From assembly GCA_017303715.1 (NCBI GenBank), contig JAFLBZ010000044.1, positions 1 to 33,298 of the forward strand: a DNA stretch of 33,298 nucleotides. The letters run 5' to 3'. The notes below the pieces were generated by a model, which worked only from the letters and a program-made list of their open reading frames with translations, did not search any database and was not told where the DNA came from. Of the stretch, positions 8,474 through 16,375 are shown piece by piece. Every line of letters starts with the position of its first letter. The first letter of the stretch is position 1. Made by a program: the position numbers and the translations under genes. Source of the stretch: Rhodothermia bacterium. Lineage in GTDB: Bacteria; Bacteroidota; Rhodothermia; Rhodothermales; UBA2364.

Positions 8474-10084
8474 TTAGATCGTTGGAAGTCCTAATTCCAA
8501 TAAAAAGCGGTTGTGCGTTTCTCTTGCCTTGTCAATGTCTTTGTCAAGGTCAGCGAGTTTTTTGTTTACCTCTTTCAAGTCTATGAGTTCTTCGTCTAAC
8601 GATGTGCTTACATATCTTGAGATATTTAGGTTAAAATCGTTTTTCACGATTTCGTCCATTGACACTCTACGAGCGTAACGGGTTTCCTCTGATCGTGTTT
8701 TATAGGTATTTACGATTTTCTCGATATGGGTGGGCAATAACGTGTTTTGTCGTTTGCCTTTTTCAAAGTGGTCAACGGCATTGATGAATAAAACATCGTC
8801 AAATTTCTTACACTTCTTTAAAACCAAAATACAAACCGGAATACCAGTCGAGAAAAACAGATTGGCAGGTAGTCCGATAACAGTGTCAATATTACCGTCC
8901 TCTAAAAGTTTTTTTCTGATTTTTTCTTCTGCTCCGCTTCTAAATAAAACACCATGCGGCAAAATAATTGCCATCGTTCCTTCTTTACTCAAGAAATGAA
9001 AACCATGTAATAGAAATGCAAAATCGGCTGCCGACTTTGGAGCAAGGCCGTAACTTTTGAAGCGAAAATCTTCTCCCATTACTTCCTTTGGTTCCCAACG
9101 ATAACTAAAAGGCGGGTTGGCTACAATGGCATCAAATTCTAATTTCTTTGAAGGATTTATTTCATTTAAAATATCCCAATCATTGATTAAAGTATCTCCA
9201 TGGTGAATTTCAAATTCGGTATCTTTTACGCCATGCAAAAGCATGTTCATTCGTGCTAAGTTGTAGGTCGTGATGTTTTTTTCTTGTCCGTAAATTTTGC
9301 CGATTGTTCCGTTAGCATCGGTCATTTTTTTACGAACATTGAGCAACAAGGAACCTGAACCACAGGCAAAGTCTAAAACCCGTTCAATCTTTTTCTTTTC
9401 ACCTGAACTTGGGTCTTGGCTGTCGAGCGTTACAATTCCTGAAAGTATGTCTGAAATTCTTTGCGGTGTATAAAACTCTCCTGCTTTTTGCCCTGAACCT
9501 GCTGCAAATTTTCCAATCAGAAATTCGTAAGCATCGCCTAAGTAGTCAATGTTTTTATCAAAATTATTGATGCCTTCCGCAATTTTTTGAATGATATTGC
9601 AGAGCTTTTTATTTCGTTCTTCGTAGTTCTTGCCGAGTTTATCAGAATCCAAATTGATTTCAGAAAACAAGCCCTGAAAAGTGCTTTCAAAAGATTCGTT
9701 CTCTATGTATTTAAAACCATCTTGCAAGGTGCGAAGCAATTCTTTGCTTTGCGTTTTTGCCAATTCCGCAATGCTGTTCCATAAATGCGTTGGCTCAATG
9801 ACATAGTGAACCTTTCTTCGCATTTGCTTTTCAAATTCCGTAACATCGGTTTTGTTTTGTTCATACCAAACGGAAAGCGGAGTTCGTTTATCATTGTCTT
9901 TTAGAACAGGAAAATCTTTGCCCAATTCCTTTTTGGCTGCTGCTTCGTAATTGTCGCTTAGATAACGTAAGAACAAAAACGAAAGCATATAATCTCGGAA
10001 CTGGTCAGCGTTCATTGCTCCTCGCAATTCGTCTGCAATTTTCCAAAGTGTATTTCCTAATTGTGTTTGATTATTGTCTGTCAT
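8474..10084 (-). CDS. hsdM: Type I restriction-modification DNA methyltransferase subunit HsdM
   Basis: HsdM transfers a methyl group from S-adenosylmethionine to adenine in the recognition site set by HsdS. It is also needed for restriction by the HsdR2M2S complex. Seen here: an N-terminal helical domain (LWKIADELRGAMNADQFRDY), the SAM-binding motif DFACGSGSLLL and the catalytic N-P-P-F of N6-adenine methyltransferases. Counted from the upstream ATG at 10108 these motifs are at about residues 246-256 and 331-334; subtract 8 for the start used here. I start at 10084 (MTDNNQTQLG) because the family begins there. The ATG at 10108 would overlap the preceding nuclease gene by 11 bases and is also possible. 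The protein has 536 residues, normal length. It is the last gene of the operon, unlike the usual hsdM-hsdS-hsdR order. Confidence 0.96.
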   Translation of the reverse strand: MTDNNQTQLGNTLWKIADELRGAMNADQFRDYMLSFLFLRYLSDNYEAAAKKELGKDFPVLKDNDKRTPLSVWYEQNKTDVTEFEKQMRRKVHYVIEPTHLWNSIAELAKTQSKELLRTLQDGFKYIENESFESTFQGLFSEINLDSDKLGKNYEERNKKLCNIIQKIAEGINNFDKNIDYLGDAYEFLIGKFAAGSGQKAGEFYTPQRISDILSGIVTLDSQDPSSGEKKKIERVLDFACGSGSLLLNVRKKMTDANGTIGKIYGQEKNITTYNLARMNMLLHGVKDTEFEIHHGDTLINDWDILNEINPSKKLEFDAIVANPPFSYRWEPKEVMGEDFRFKSYGLAPKSAADFAFLLHGFHFLSKEGTMAIILPHGVLFRSGAEEKIRKKLLEDGNIDTVIGLPANLFFSTGIPVCILVLKKCKKFDDVLFINAVDHFEKGKRQNTLLPTHIEKIVNTYKTRSEETRYARRVSMDEIVKNDFNLNISRYVSTSLDEELIDLKEVNKKLADLDKDIDKARETHNRFLLELGLPTI

Positions 10085-10097
10085 GGTGCTGTTATTC

Positions 10098-11129
10098 TTA
10101 TGCTTCATTCTTTTTTTCTTGACTGGCTTTTATTTCTTCCATCAATAAGGCTTGTAACTCATCTTTGGGAAACAACAGTTGATATTCGGCTACGCCTATG
10201 GGTTTATTGATGTCTTGTAAAGCAATTTCGACATCCAAATGGTCTTTATCGACACAAAGAATAATGCCGATAGATTGGTTTTCGTTTTCGCCTTTTTCCA
10301 ATTTATCGAGCAAGGAAAGATATAGGTTCATTTTGCCAACATATTCGGCTTGAAAACCTCCTATTTTCAATTCGATGGCCACTAACGAACGCAAACCACG
10401 ATGAAAGAAAAGCATATCTACAAAATATTCCTTTCCGTTGTACTCCAAGCGGTGTTGGTTACCAATGAAGCTAAAACCCTTGCCTAATTCCAACACAAAC
10501 GATTTTATTTTTTCTACCAATCGTTTCTCAAGTTCAGTTTCTTTTACTTTTTCCGTAATTCCTAAAAAGCCAAGATTGTACGAATCTTTAAACACTTCGT
10601 TAGCATAATCAAGGTCAATAGCAGGAAGTGTTTCCTTAAAATTATGCGATTGGATTTGCTTTTGGGCATGGGTGTAGCTGTCCATTTTTATGGCATTGAG
10701 CAACCAATCTCTACTCCAACCTTTACCTACGGCTTCAGTAGCATAAAAAGCTACAGCATCAAGCGATTGAACCTTGTTGATTAACAGTAAATTGTGTCCC
10801 CACGGCAAAACTGCGACAGCCTGTCGCAGTTTCTCATCTGCCAAATGATAACGCTCATAAAAGCGTTTCATATCCCACAAATTGCGAGGTGAAAGCCCCA
10901 TATCGGGAAATTCCTTTTTTAGGTCAATAGAAAGTTGATTGACCACCCTGCTGCCATAGCCTTCTGCTAATTGCTTCTCAAACAGTAATTTTCCCAAGTT
11001 CCAATAAACGGAATTAGTAGCCTTTGCCAATTGCCTAGCAACCAAACTTCGGGCCGAATGTATTTCTGCAACAGCTTGTTGCAAAATTTCACCATACGCT
11101 GGCTGGCTTATATTTAATACTTCGCTCAT
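10098..11129 (-). CDS. YhcG-family PDDEXK nuclease (DUF1016)
   Basis: The 343-residue protein has an N-terminal DUF1016 helical domain (about residues 10-160, with YWNLGKLLFEKQLAEGYGSR and LSPRNLWDMKRFYERYH). A C-terminal PD-(D/E)XK nuclease domain follows (about 170-325). The nuclease core is visible as Asp238 in YFVDMLFFHRGLRSLVAIEL and Glu253-Leu-Lys255 at its end (D, 14 residues, E-x-K). YhcG-type proteins often sit beside or inside type I restriction operons. Their action is not well described, and an accessory or independent anti-phage nuclease is the usual guess. Here the gene lies between hsdS and hsdM on the same strand, and its stop overlaps the upstream alternative start of hsdM. 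A 138-base gap with an AATCCT-type repeat separates it from hsdS. Confidence 0.92.
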   Translation of the reverse strand: MSEVLNISQPAYGEILQQAVAEIHSARSLVARQLAKATNSVYWNLGKLLFEKQLAEGYGSRVVNQLSIDLKKEFPDMGLSPRNLWDMKRFYERYHLADEKLRQAVAVLPWGHNLLLINKVQSLDAVAFYATEAVGKGWSRDWLLNAIKMDSYTHAQKQIQSHNFKETLPAIDLDYANEVFKDSYNLGFLGITEKVKETELEKRLVEKIKSFVLELGKGFSFIGNQHRLEYNGKEYFVDMLFFHRGLRSLVAIELKIGGFQAEYVGKMNLYLSLLDKLEKGENENQSIGIILCVDKDHLDVEIALQDINKPIGVAEYQLLFPKDELQALLMEEIKASQEKKNEA

Positions 11130-11150
11130 TCTGTTGCTTCATTTAGAATG

Positions 11151-11265
11151 TCTGCATTAGGATTTTTAGGATTAGTGGATTGTAGGATTTTTGATTGTGA
11201 GGATAATTTAATCCTATCGTCTTTTAATCTTATCATTTTTTAATCTGTTTAATTCTAATTCTGAC
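11151..11265 (-). repeat. AATCCT-rich inverted-repeat element, copy 1
   Basis: This fills most of the gap between hsdS and the yhcG-type gene. It has many AGGATT units on one arm and AATCCT/AATCTTAT units on the other. In operon direction the ends are GTCAGAATTAGAATT and AATCCTAATGCAGACA, which are nearly inverse to each other. It is clearly related to copies 2 and 3, and a long imperfect hairpin is likely. Confidence 0.8.
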
Positions 11266-11267
11266 AA

Positions 11268-11394
11268 TTACGGAAACAAACCCTGCAACAAGCCCTTTTT
11301 ATGCTGCTGTAATAATGTGATTTTTTGCGTTTGGGCAGTGATTAATTCGTCCAATGATGAAAGGCAGGAGGCGATTTTTTGTTGTTCCTTTGGG
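11268..11394. repeat. Direct repeat inside hsdS, C-terminal copy (partner 11865-11991)
   Basis: Bases 11268-11394 align without gaps to 11865-11991 (offset 597). They encode the two conserved helical spacers of HsdS. Such repeats are substrates for recombination that swaps target recognition domains. Confidence 0.85.
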
Positions 11395-12440
11395 TCTACG
11401 GGATATGAAATTGGATATTCTTTAATAGAATCTTTATCGCCTCGTGGCATTTTCACTCCTTCTACATTTTTCATTATGTAACTAATAAAAGCATCATTCC
11501 TCAAAAGACAAGATAAGAATACCTCTGAAACAACTGAATTAGCCCGAATTACGATTACATCATTAGAACATGCACCATTTTTATCCGCAAACCAAACCTT
11601 CTTTAAGTATGGGCGAATATTTGAAATTAATATATCCCCAATTTTATACTTAGTGAAATTACCAGAAGTAGGAAGTTTTGAAGCAAAAGAAACACCTGCA
11701 TAATCAGGTAATAGGTTTTCAGTGCTTATGTAAGAATTAATTGAAAGGTTCTCTAATTGAGTTTTTTCATTTACAAAAGTTGCCACCTCTGTCAGAATTT
11801 CCACCACCCACTCACCACTATCCTCAAACTCCTTAAATCGCACTTTCGGCACGGTTTCTCCTGCTTGCGGAAATAAATTTTGCAACAAGCCTTTTTTATG
11901 TTCTTTCAGCACTTCTAACTTTTGGTTCTCTGCTGATATGACTTCATCTAAGGACGTAAGGCAAGCAGCAATTTTTTGTTGTTCTTTTGGTTTAGCAACA
12001 CCAATTGTGTGATGTTTATAGTCTGAATAATAGATATGTGGTATTCCAGCACCTTTAACATAACTTGAAAAGTCAATGGTATTCAACAGATAATATGCCC
12101 ATGCTATTAGGTATTTATTTTCATCCTTAGATTTTAGTGAAGAAAGCGTTCCTAAAATTGAAGTTTCAGTTTTGCAAAGATTTAATCTTCCAACACCAGA
12201 ACCATCTTTTACTATTGAAATATATTGTTTAGAATGTTGATATGTATTTATATATCCAACTATACTATCAGCTCCATAAACTGCATACCCATTTTTCCTT
12301 AGTTCGAGTTTATTTAATGCCAATGATGAACTTTGAGCGTCTAATATATCGCCAATTTGCATTAAGTTCCAACCTTCCTCAGTTGTAAAATCAGGAAACC
12401 TCAGTTTCGGCACTAATTTATTTTCGTTGTTGTTGCTCAT
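11268..12440 (-). CDS. hsdS: Type I restriction-modification specificity subunit HsdS
   Basis: The 390-residue protein has the two-part HsdS layout. Target recognition domain 1 begins after the conserved KLRFPDF (about residues 12-18). The first conserved helical spacer is KEQQKIAACLTSLDEVISAE, ending HKKGLLQNLFP. The second half starts PKVRFKEF, and the C-terminal spacer is KEQQKIASCLSSLDELITAQ, ending HKKGLLQGLFP. Each recognition domain reads one half of a bipartite DNA target; the target cannot be deduced here. The start codon overlaps the stop of the preceding GxxExxY gene (ATGA), so translation is probably coupled. The two spacers are also repeated at DNA level, which favours domain shuffling. 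The recognition domains are AT-rich, as is usual for these variable regions. Confidence 0.95.
   Translation of the reverse strand: MSNNNENKLVPKLRFPDFTTEEGWNLMQIGDILDAQSSSLALNKLELRKNGYAVYGADSIVGYINTYQHSKQYISIVKDGSGVGRLNLCKTETSILGTLSSLKSKDENKYLIAWAYYLLNTIDFSSYVKGAGIPHIYYSDYKHHTIGVAKPKEQQKIAACLTSLDEVISAENQKLEVLKEHKKGLLQNLFPQAGETVPKVRFKEFEDSGEWVVEILTEVATFVNEKTQLENLSINSYISTENLLPDYAGVSFASKLPTSGNFTKYKIGDILISNIRPYLKKVWFADKNGACSNDVIVIRANSVVSEVFLSCLLRNDAFISYIMKNVEGVKMPRGDKDSIKEYPISYPVDPKEQQKIASCLSSLDELITAQTQKITLLQQHKKGLLQGLFP
11865..11991. repeat. Direct repeat inside hsdS, central copy (partner 11268-11394)
   Basis: This is the central helical spacer of HsdS, aligned without gaps to the C-terminal copy. 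The best-kept stretches are gcaacaagcc and attttttgttgttc. Confidence 0.85.
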
Positions 12441-12931
12441 TTGTCTGAATTTGGATTTTTTGGATTGGTAGATTTTAGGATTTCGGATTGTGAGGATAAA
12501 CCAATCCTATCATCTTTTAAGCTGTCCAATCCTAATTCTGACTTGTATTGTTTGTTATCTGGGTGGTTTACATTGTACACCCGTTTGAATTCTAAACTTT
12601 TTGCTCCGAAGTTAATTAGCAATCCGATTGGTAAATTATACGCCTGACAATAGTTCATTGCCTGTGCTAAGTGTACATCTTCTAATTTTATCAATGCTTT
12701 GAGTTCTAGCATTATACTTTTTTGTACAAAAAAGTCCACTCTTCTTGTACCAATATCATGTCCTTCATAATAAATGGTCATCTCCATTTCACGTTCAAAG
12801 CCTAATCCTTGCTTTTGCATTTCAATAGCCAAAGCACGTTGATAGATTACTTCTTGAAAACCATTTCCCAAAGTTGTATGTACCTTCATAGCACACCCGA
12901 TAATTTTATGCGTAAGTTCTTGGTGTTTCAT
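12437..12931 (-). CDS. GxxExxY protein with a repeat-derived C-terminal tail
   Basis: The 164-residue protein carries the family motif G-F-Q-E-V-I-Y at residues 24-30. It also has a PD-(D/E)XK-like core: Asp66 in RRVDFFV and Glu76-Leu-Lys78 in IMLELKAL. GxxExxY proteins are small nuclease-fold proteins of unproven function that are common in Bacteroidota, often near mobile or defence genes. The conserved family fold ends near residue 125. Residues 131-164 (from SELGLDSL to NPKNPNSDK) are encoded by the AATCCT-type repeat element, so the tail looks like a later addition. The stop overlaps the hsdS start (ATGA). The gene starts 60 bases after the hsdR stop, so it is the second gene of the restriction operon. 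Confidence 0.9.
   Translation of the reverse strand: MKHQELTHKIIGCAMKVHTTLGNGFQEVIYQRALAIEMQKQGLGFEREMEMTIYYEGHDIGTRRVDFFVQKSIMLELKALIKLEDVHLAQAMNYCQAYNLPIGLLINFGAKSLEFKRVYNVNHPDNKQYKSELGLDSLKDDRIGLSSQSEILKSTNPKNPNSDK
12444..12542 (-). repeat. AATCCT-rich inverted-repeat element, copy 2, inside coding sequence
   Basis: In operon direction the copy starts GTCAGAATTAGGATT and ends AAATTCAGACA, so its ends are inverse to each other. It shares the core GATGATAGGATT, then TTATCCTCACAATC, with copy 1. It encodes the last 34 residues of the GxxExxY protein and ends two bases before the hsdS start codon. Confidence 0.85.
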
Positions 12932-12942
12932 TTGATTTTCAA

Positions 12943-12997
12943 TTTAATCTTCCATTTAATCCTATCGTCCTTTAATCCTAAAAATCCTAATTCAGAC
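12943..12997 (-). repeat. AATCCT-rich element, copy 3 (one arm only)
   Basis: In operon direction it starts GTCTGAATTAGGATTTTTAG and continues with AGGATT/AAGGACGATAGGATT units. The TGA inside its first bases is the hsdR stop codon. The second arm seen in copies 1 and 2 is missing. Confidence 0.75.
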
Positions 12998-15982
12998 AGT
13001 ATATGCTTTCAATCCGCTAATCTCCCTGCCTTCTGCCTTTTTTCTTAATACAGGCACAAGCTCGTCCATCAATGCCAGTTCTCGTTTGGTGCGTTCTTTC
13101 CAACCTAAGTCTAAGGGTGCAAAGAGGTCGCTCAATTTGTCGGCATCAAAAATCATTCGGCTAATGATGGCATCGGTAAATTCGTTTAATGCCGAAAATT
13201 CTAATCCGTTATTCTGTGCTATCTCGGCTAATGTTGCAGCAATCTTTTCTTCTTTGAAAGCTTGGTAGCCGTCTTTTATTTGATGCTCATTGAGTGCTTT
13301 GCCAACTTCCAATTTTTTGATGTAGTCAATCATGTCTTCCCGTTCTTCCATCAGGTTGGCACTGCTACTCAACACACCAATCAATTGGTCGCGGGTCATT
13401 TTCTGCTTTTTGGGTGTGTCTTGCGTGTATTTGGCAATCAGGTTCATGATGTAATCATAATCCACTACCGAAGAAGCAAACAACACAAATTCAAAATCCA
13501 ATTGCTGGATGGTTGAAGGGGCATTGTCGCCTTCTTTTTGCTGCATTTCTTTGAGTTGTTTGGCAATTTCCAAATACGAACTGCGGAAAGAACGCAATTG
13601 ATCTTCGGGCATTAACTCCTCAATCTTTGATTTTTGTTGCTCGGTCAGGTCGGTGTATTGATCTAATTGTATTTTTAGGCTTTGCACTTCCTTAAAGCGA
13701 TTGATAAACTCCACACGGGCAGCATCGCCTTTGATGTTGTAAACTTCCTGCGGTTCGGCGGCCATATTCTTGTCTGTCATCCACTTTTCCATTGCCTTAA
13801 CTGCCTCTTGGTATTTCTCAATGACCTTCGGAGCAGGGTCAACCAACCAAATTTCTTTGGCTCGTTCAGCAACACTTTCCCCGCTGAATAAAGCAATCGC
13901 TCTATCCACTTCGGCTTGTTGTTGGCGGAAATCTAAAATGTTGCCATAGGGTTTGGTGTCGTTCAAAATACGGTTGGTTCGGCTGAAAGCCTGAATCAGT
14001 CCGTGGAATTTCAGGTTCTTGTCCACGTACAAGGTATTCAAATATTTGCTGTCAAAACCTGTGAGCAACATATCCACCACAATTACCAAATCAATTTTGT
14101 TTTTGCGTGGATAGTCGGCATTGCTGAACTTTTGAAATTTGATGCGTTGCTGAACATCTTGGTAATACAAGTCAAACTCTGTAATTCTGTGATTGGTGCC
14201 ATATTGCTTGTTGTAATCGCTGATGATGGCTTCTAATGCTTTTTTCTTTTGTTCAGGTTCGACCTTGTTGTCTTCCTTTTCTTGCTGCAAATCATCTTGA
14301 AATTGCTTTATATCCGCTGCATTTTTTTGGCTATTTTTATCATCTTCTTTTGCCATTAATTGAGCTGGCGGAGAAAAGACACAGGCGATATTTATCGGTA
14401 GAGGCGTTGCATGCAACGCCTCTACCGATTTGAATAAATCATAATATTCAATGGCATCATTGATAGATGCCGTTGCTAAAATGGCATTGAAACGTCTGCC
14501 GTGGGTGGCGGCATCATGTTTTTTCAGAATGGCATTTACGACTGCCTTTTTATGGTCGGTGCTGCCAACGGTTACATTTTTTTCAGGTTTGAAATAGTCA
14601 ATGTGAAAACGCAACACGTTCCTGTCTTCTATCGCATGCGTGATGGTGTAGTTATGTAACGAATTTTGGAAAATGTCTTTTGTAATTACATAGGAACCAA
14701 CTGTTCCATCAATTTGCTTGTAGGTTGCGTTATCCTCAAAAATGGGCGTTCCAGTAAAACCAAATAGCTGTGCTTTTGGGAAAAACTCCTTAATAGCTTT
14801 GTGATTTTCGCCAAACTGTGAACGGTGGCATTCGTCAAAAATGAAAACGATGCGTTTGTCGCTTAATGCTTGTAAGCGTTCTTTGTAGTTGTTTTTGTTG
14901 TTTGGGTCTAAAGCTAAACCTAATTTTTGAATGGTCGTAACAATTACTTTGTTGGCGTAATCTTCCGAAAGCATTCGCCTTACTAAAGTTTCTGTGTTGG
15001 TGTTTTCTTCAACACAACCTTCCTGAAACTTGTTGAACTCCTCACGGGTTTGTCGGTCAAGGTCTTTACGGTCAACCACAAACAAACATTTTTCAATATT
15101 CGGGTTGTCTTTGAGCAAGGTAGAAGCTTTGAAGGACGTTAGCGTTTTTCCGCTTCCAGTCGTATGCCAAATGAAGCCGTTGCCTTTGTGTTCTTGAATA
15201 GAATTTACAATTGCTTTAACTGCATAAATCTGATAGGGTCGCATGACCATCAATTTTTGTTCGCTTGCCACCAATACCATGTATTTGCTGATCATTTGGC
15301 TTAGGGTGCATTTGCTCAAAAACTTTTCGGAAAAGTCGTCTAAGTGAGTGATTTTTTTGTTGTCCTCATGAGCATATTGGTAAATGGGCAAAAATTGTTC
15401 ATCCACATTAAAACTGAAATGCCCCGAGTTGTTGTTGGCAAAATAATAAGTGTTTGAACGGTTGCTCACAATAAACATCTGCATAAAGCAAAGCAATGAA
15501 TTGATGTAGCCGTTTCCTGGGTCGCTTTTGTAGTCCACAATTTGCTGCATGGCCTTTCGTGGGCTAACCTCCAAACTTTTCAATTCAATTTGCACAACGG
15601 GAATGCCATTAATCAACAAAATCACATCATAACGGTGGTGGCTGTTGCTTGTGTTGATTCTTAACTGATTGATTACCTCAAATTCGTTTTTGCACCAGTC
15701 TTTGATGTTTACCAAAGTGTAATGCAAAGGCGTTCCGTCCTCACGGGTAAAAGTGTTGATTTCTCTTAGTCGTTTGGATGATGCAAAAACGTCTGGATTT
15801 ATGATTTCCTTAGAAAGTCTTTCAAATTCTGCATCCGTCAAATTGACGCGATTGAGCGCTTGAAACTTCTCACGGAAATTCTTTTCAAGCGAATCCTTGT
15901 CCCGAATGTCTGGCCTATGTGTGTATTTCAGGTCAGTCAATTTGGCAATCAAACTATTTTCTATTTGTATCTCTTTTGTCAT
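12992..15982 (-). CDS. hsdR: Type I restriction endonuclease subunit HsdR
   Basis: HsdR is the ATP-driven translocase and nuclease of the type I complex. I start at MTKEIQIEN (15982), where homologues begin; an upstream in-frame ATG exists at 16021. The protein has about 996 residues. Seen in order: a PD-(D/E)XK nuclease core with Asp119 (RYDVILL) and Glu133-Leu-Lys135 (QIELKS); Walker A TTGSGKT ending near residue 280; the DEAD-type box DECH at 383-386; and the later helicase motif QAFSRTNRI with the preceding LLTGFDSKYLNTLYVDKNL. All catalytic residues are present, so the enzyme should be active. One oddity is a perfect 36-bp palindrome (14394-14429) in frame at about residues 518-530, between the helicase lobes. 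The stop codon lies in an AATCCT-type repeat. Confidence 0.95.
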   Translation of the reverse strand: MTKEIQIENSLIAKLTDLKYTHRPDIRDKDSLEKNFREKFQALNRVNLTDAEFERLSKEIINPDVFASSKRLREINTFTREDGTPLHYTLVNIKDWCKNEFEVINQLRINTSNSHHRYDVILLINGIPVVQIELKSLEVSPRKAMQQIVDYKSDPGNGYINSLLCFMQMFIVSNRSNTYYFANNNSGHFSFNVDEQFLPIYQYAHEDNKKITHLDDFSEKFLSKCTLSQMISKYMVLVASEQKLMVMRPYQIYAVKAIVNSIQEHKGNGFIWHTTGSGKTLTSFKASTLLKDNPNIEKCLFVVDRKDLDRQTREEFNKFQEGCVEENTNTETLVRRMLSEDYANKVIVTTIQKLGLALDPNNKNNYKERLQALSDKRIVFIFDECHRSQFGENHKAIKEFFPKAQLFGFTGTPIFEDNATYKQIDGTVGSYVITKDIFQNSLHNYTITHAIEDRNVLRFHIDYFKPEKNVTVGSTDHKKAVVNAILKKHDAATHGRRFNAILATASINDAIEYYDLFKSVEALHATPLPINIACVFSPPAQLMAKEDDKNSQKNAADIKQFQDDLQQEKEDNKVEPEQKKKALEAIISDYNKQYGTNHRITEFDLYYQDVQQRIKFQKFSNADYPRKNKIDLVIVVDMLLTGFDSKYLNTLYVDKNLKFHGLIQAFSRTNRILNDTKPYGNILDFRQQQAEVDRAIALFSGESVAERAKEIWLVDPAPKVIEKYQEAVKAMEKWMTDKNMAAEPQEVYNIKGDAARVEFINRFKEVQSLKIQLDQYTDLTEQQKSKIEELMPEDQLRSFRSSYLEIAKQLKEMQQKEGDNAPSTIQQLDFEFVLFASSVVDYDYIMNLIAKYTQDTPKKQKMTRDQLIGVLSSSANLMEEREDMIDYIKKLEVGKALNEHQIKDGYQAFKEEKIAATLAEIAQNNGLEFSALNEFTDAIISRMIFDADKLSDLFAPLDLGWKERTKRELALMDELVPVLRKKAEGREISGLKAYTV
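14394..14429. repeat. Perfect 36-bp palindrome inside hsdR
   Basis: The arms atcggtagaggcgttgca and tgcaacgcctctaccgat are exact reverse complements with no spacer. The core GTAGAG...CTCTAC is the type seen in dispersed short palindromes of Bacteroidota. Because it is a perfect palindrome, both strands encode the same peptide in one frame (SVEALHATPLPI). Confidence 0.97.
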
Positions 15983-16375
15983 GACGAAATGGGCTAAGTT
16001 CAAAATACCTTTGTTTGTCAAATGATCCTCTTGGCTTTCCGCAAGTTCCTATTTCCACGCTTACACGGGCAATAATTTCCGGAGGAAGTTTGCATACAAA
16101 ATACATCATCTTATTGGACGACCAAAGTAAAACACCTTTTTTTAGGCTCTTTTCTCTGTATATCCTATTCTATGTACATGAGATAGCTTCATTGGGCTAC
16201 GGATGATCTGGTTTTTCATTGCAACCAAGAACGTTGTGTACCATATTCAAGTCCTTCTCCATTCTCCTTGAATAACAACCATTTAGCATACATACGCTAC
16301 TTGATTTTTAGGAGGATGCGAAACCACAAGCGGACTTGGTGGTAAGTAGGTTCAACCAAAACAACTTGTAAAACG
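15983..16375. other. Intergenic region at the right edge of the restriction island
   Basis: This lies between the divergent hsdR and DUF547 genes. No protein is recognisable; a 63-residue frame at 16015-16206 has no family features. On the minus strand there are TATTTTG sequences that resemble a shortened Bacteroidota -7 element, but without a well-spaced -33 element. No tRNA or att-like repeat was seen. Confidence 0.5.

Noticed and set aside
12809-13048. Plus-strand frame containing NPKNPNSD
   Set aside because: It is antisense to the GxxExxY gene. The peptide match comes from the AATCCT element read on its other strand, not from a gene.
14236-14433. Plus-strand frame ending in SVEALHATPLPI
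   Set aside because: It is the antisense of hsdR. The shared peptide arises only because the 36-bp palindrome reads the same on both strands.
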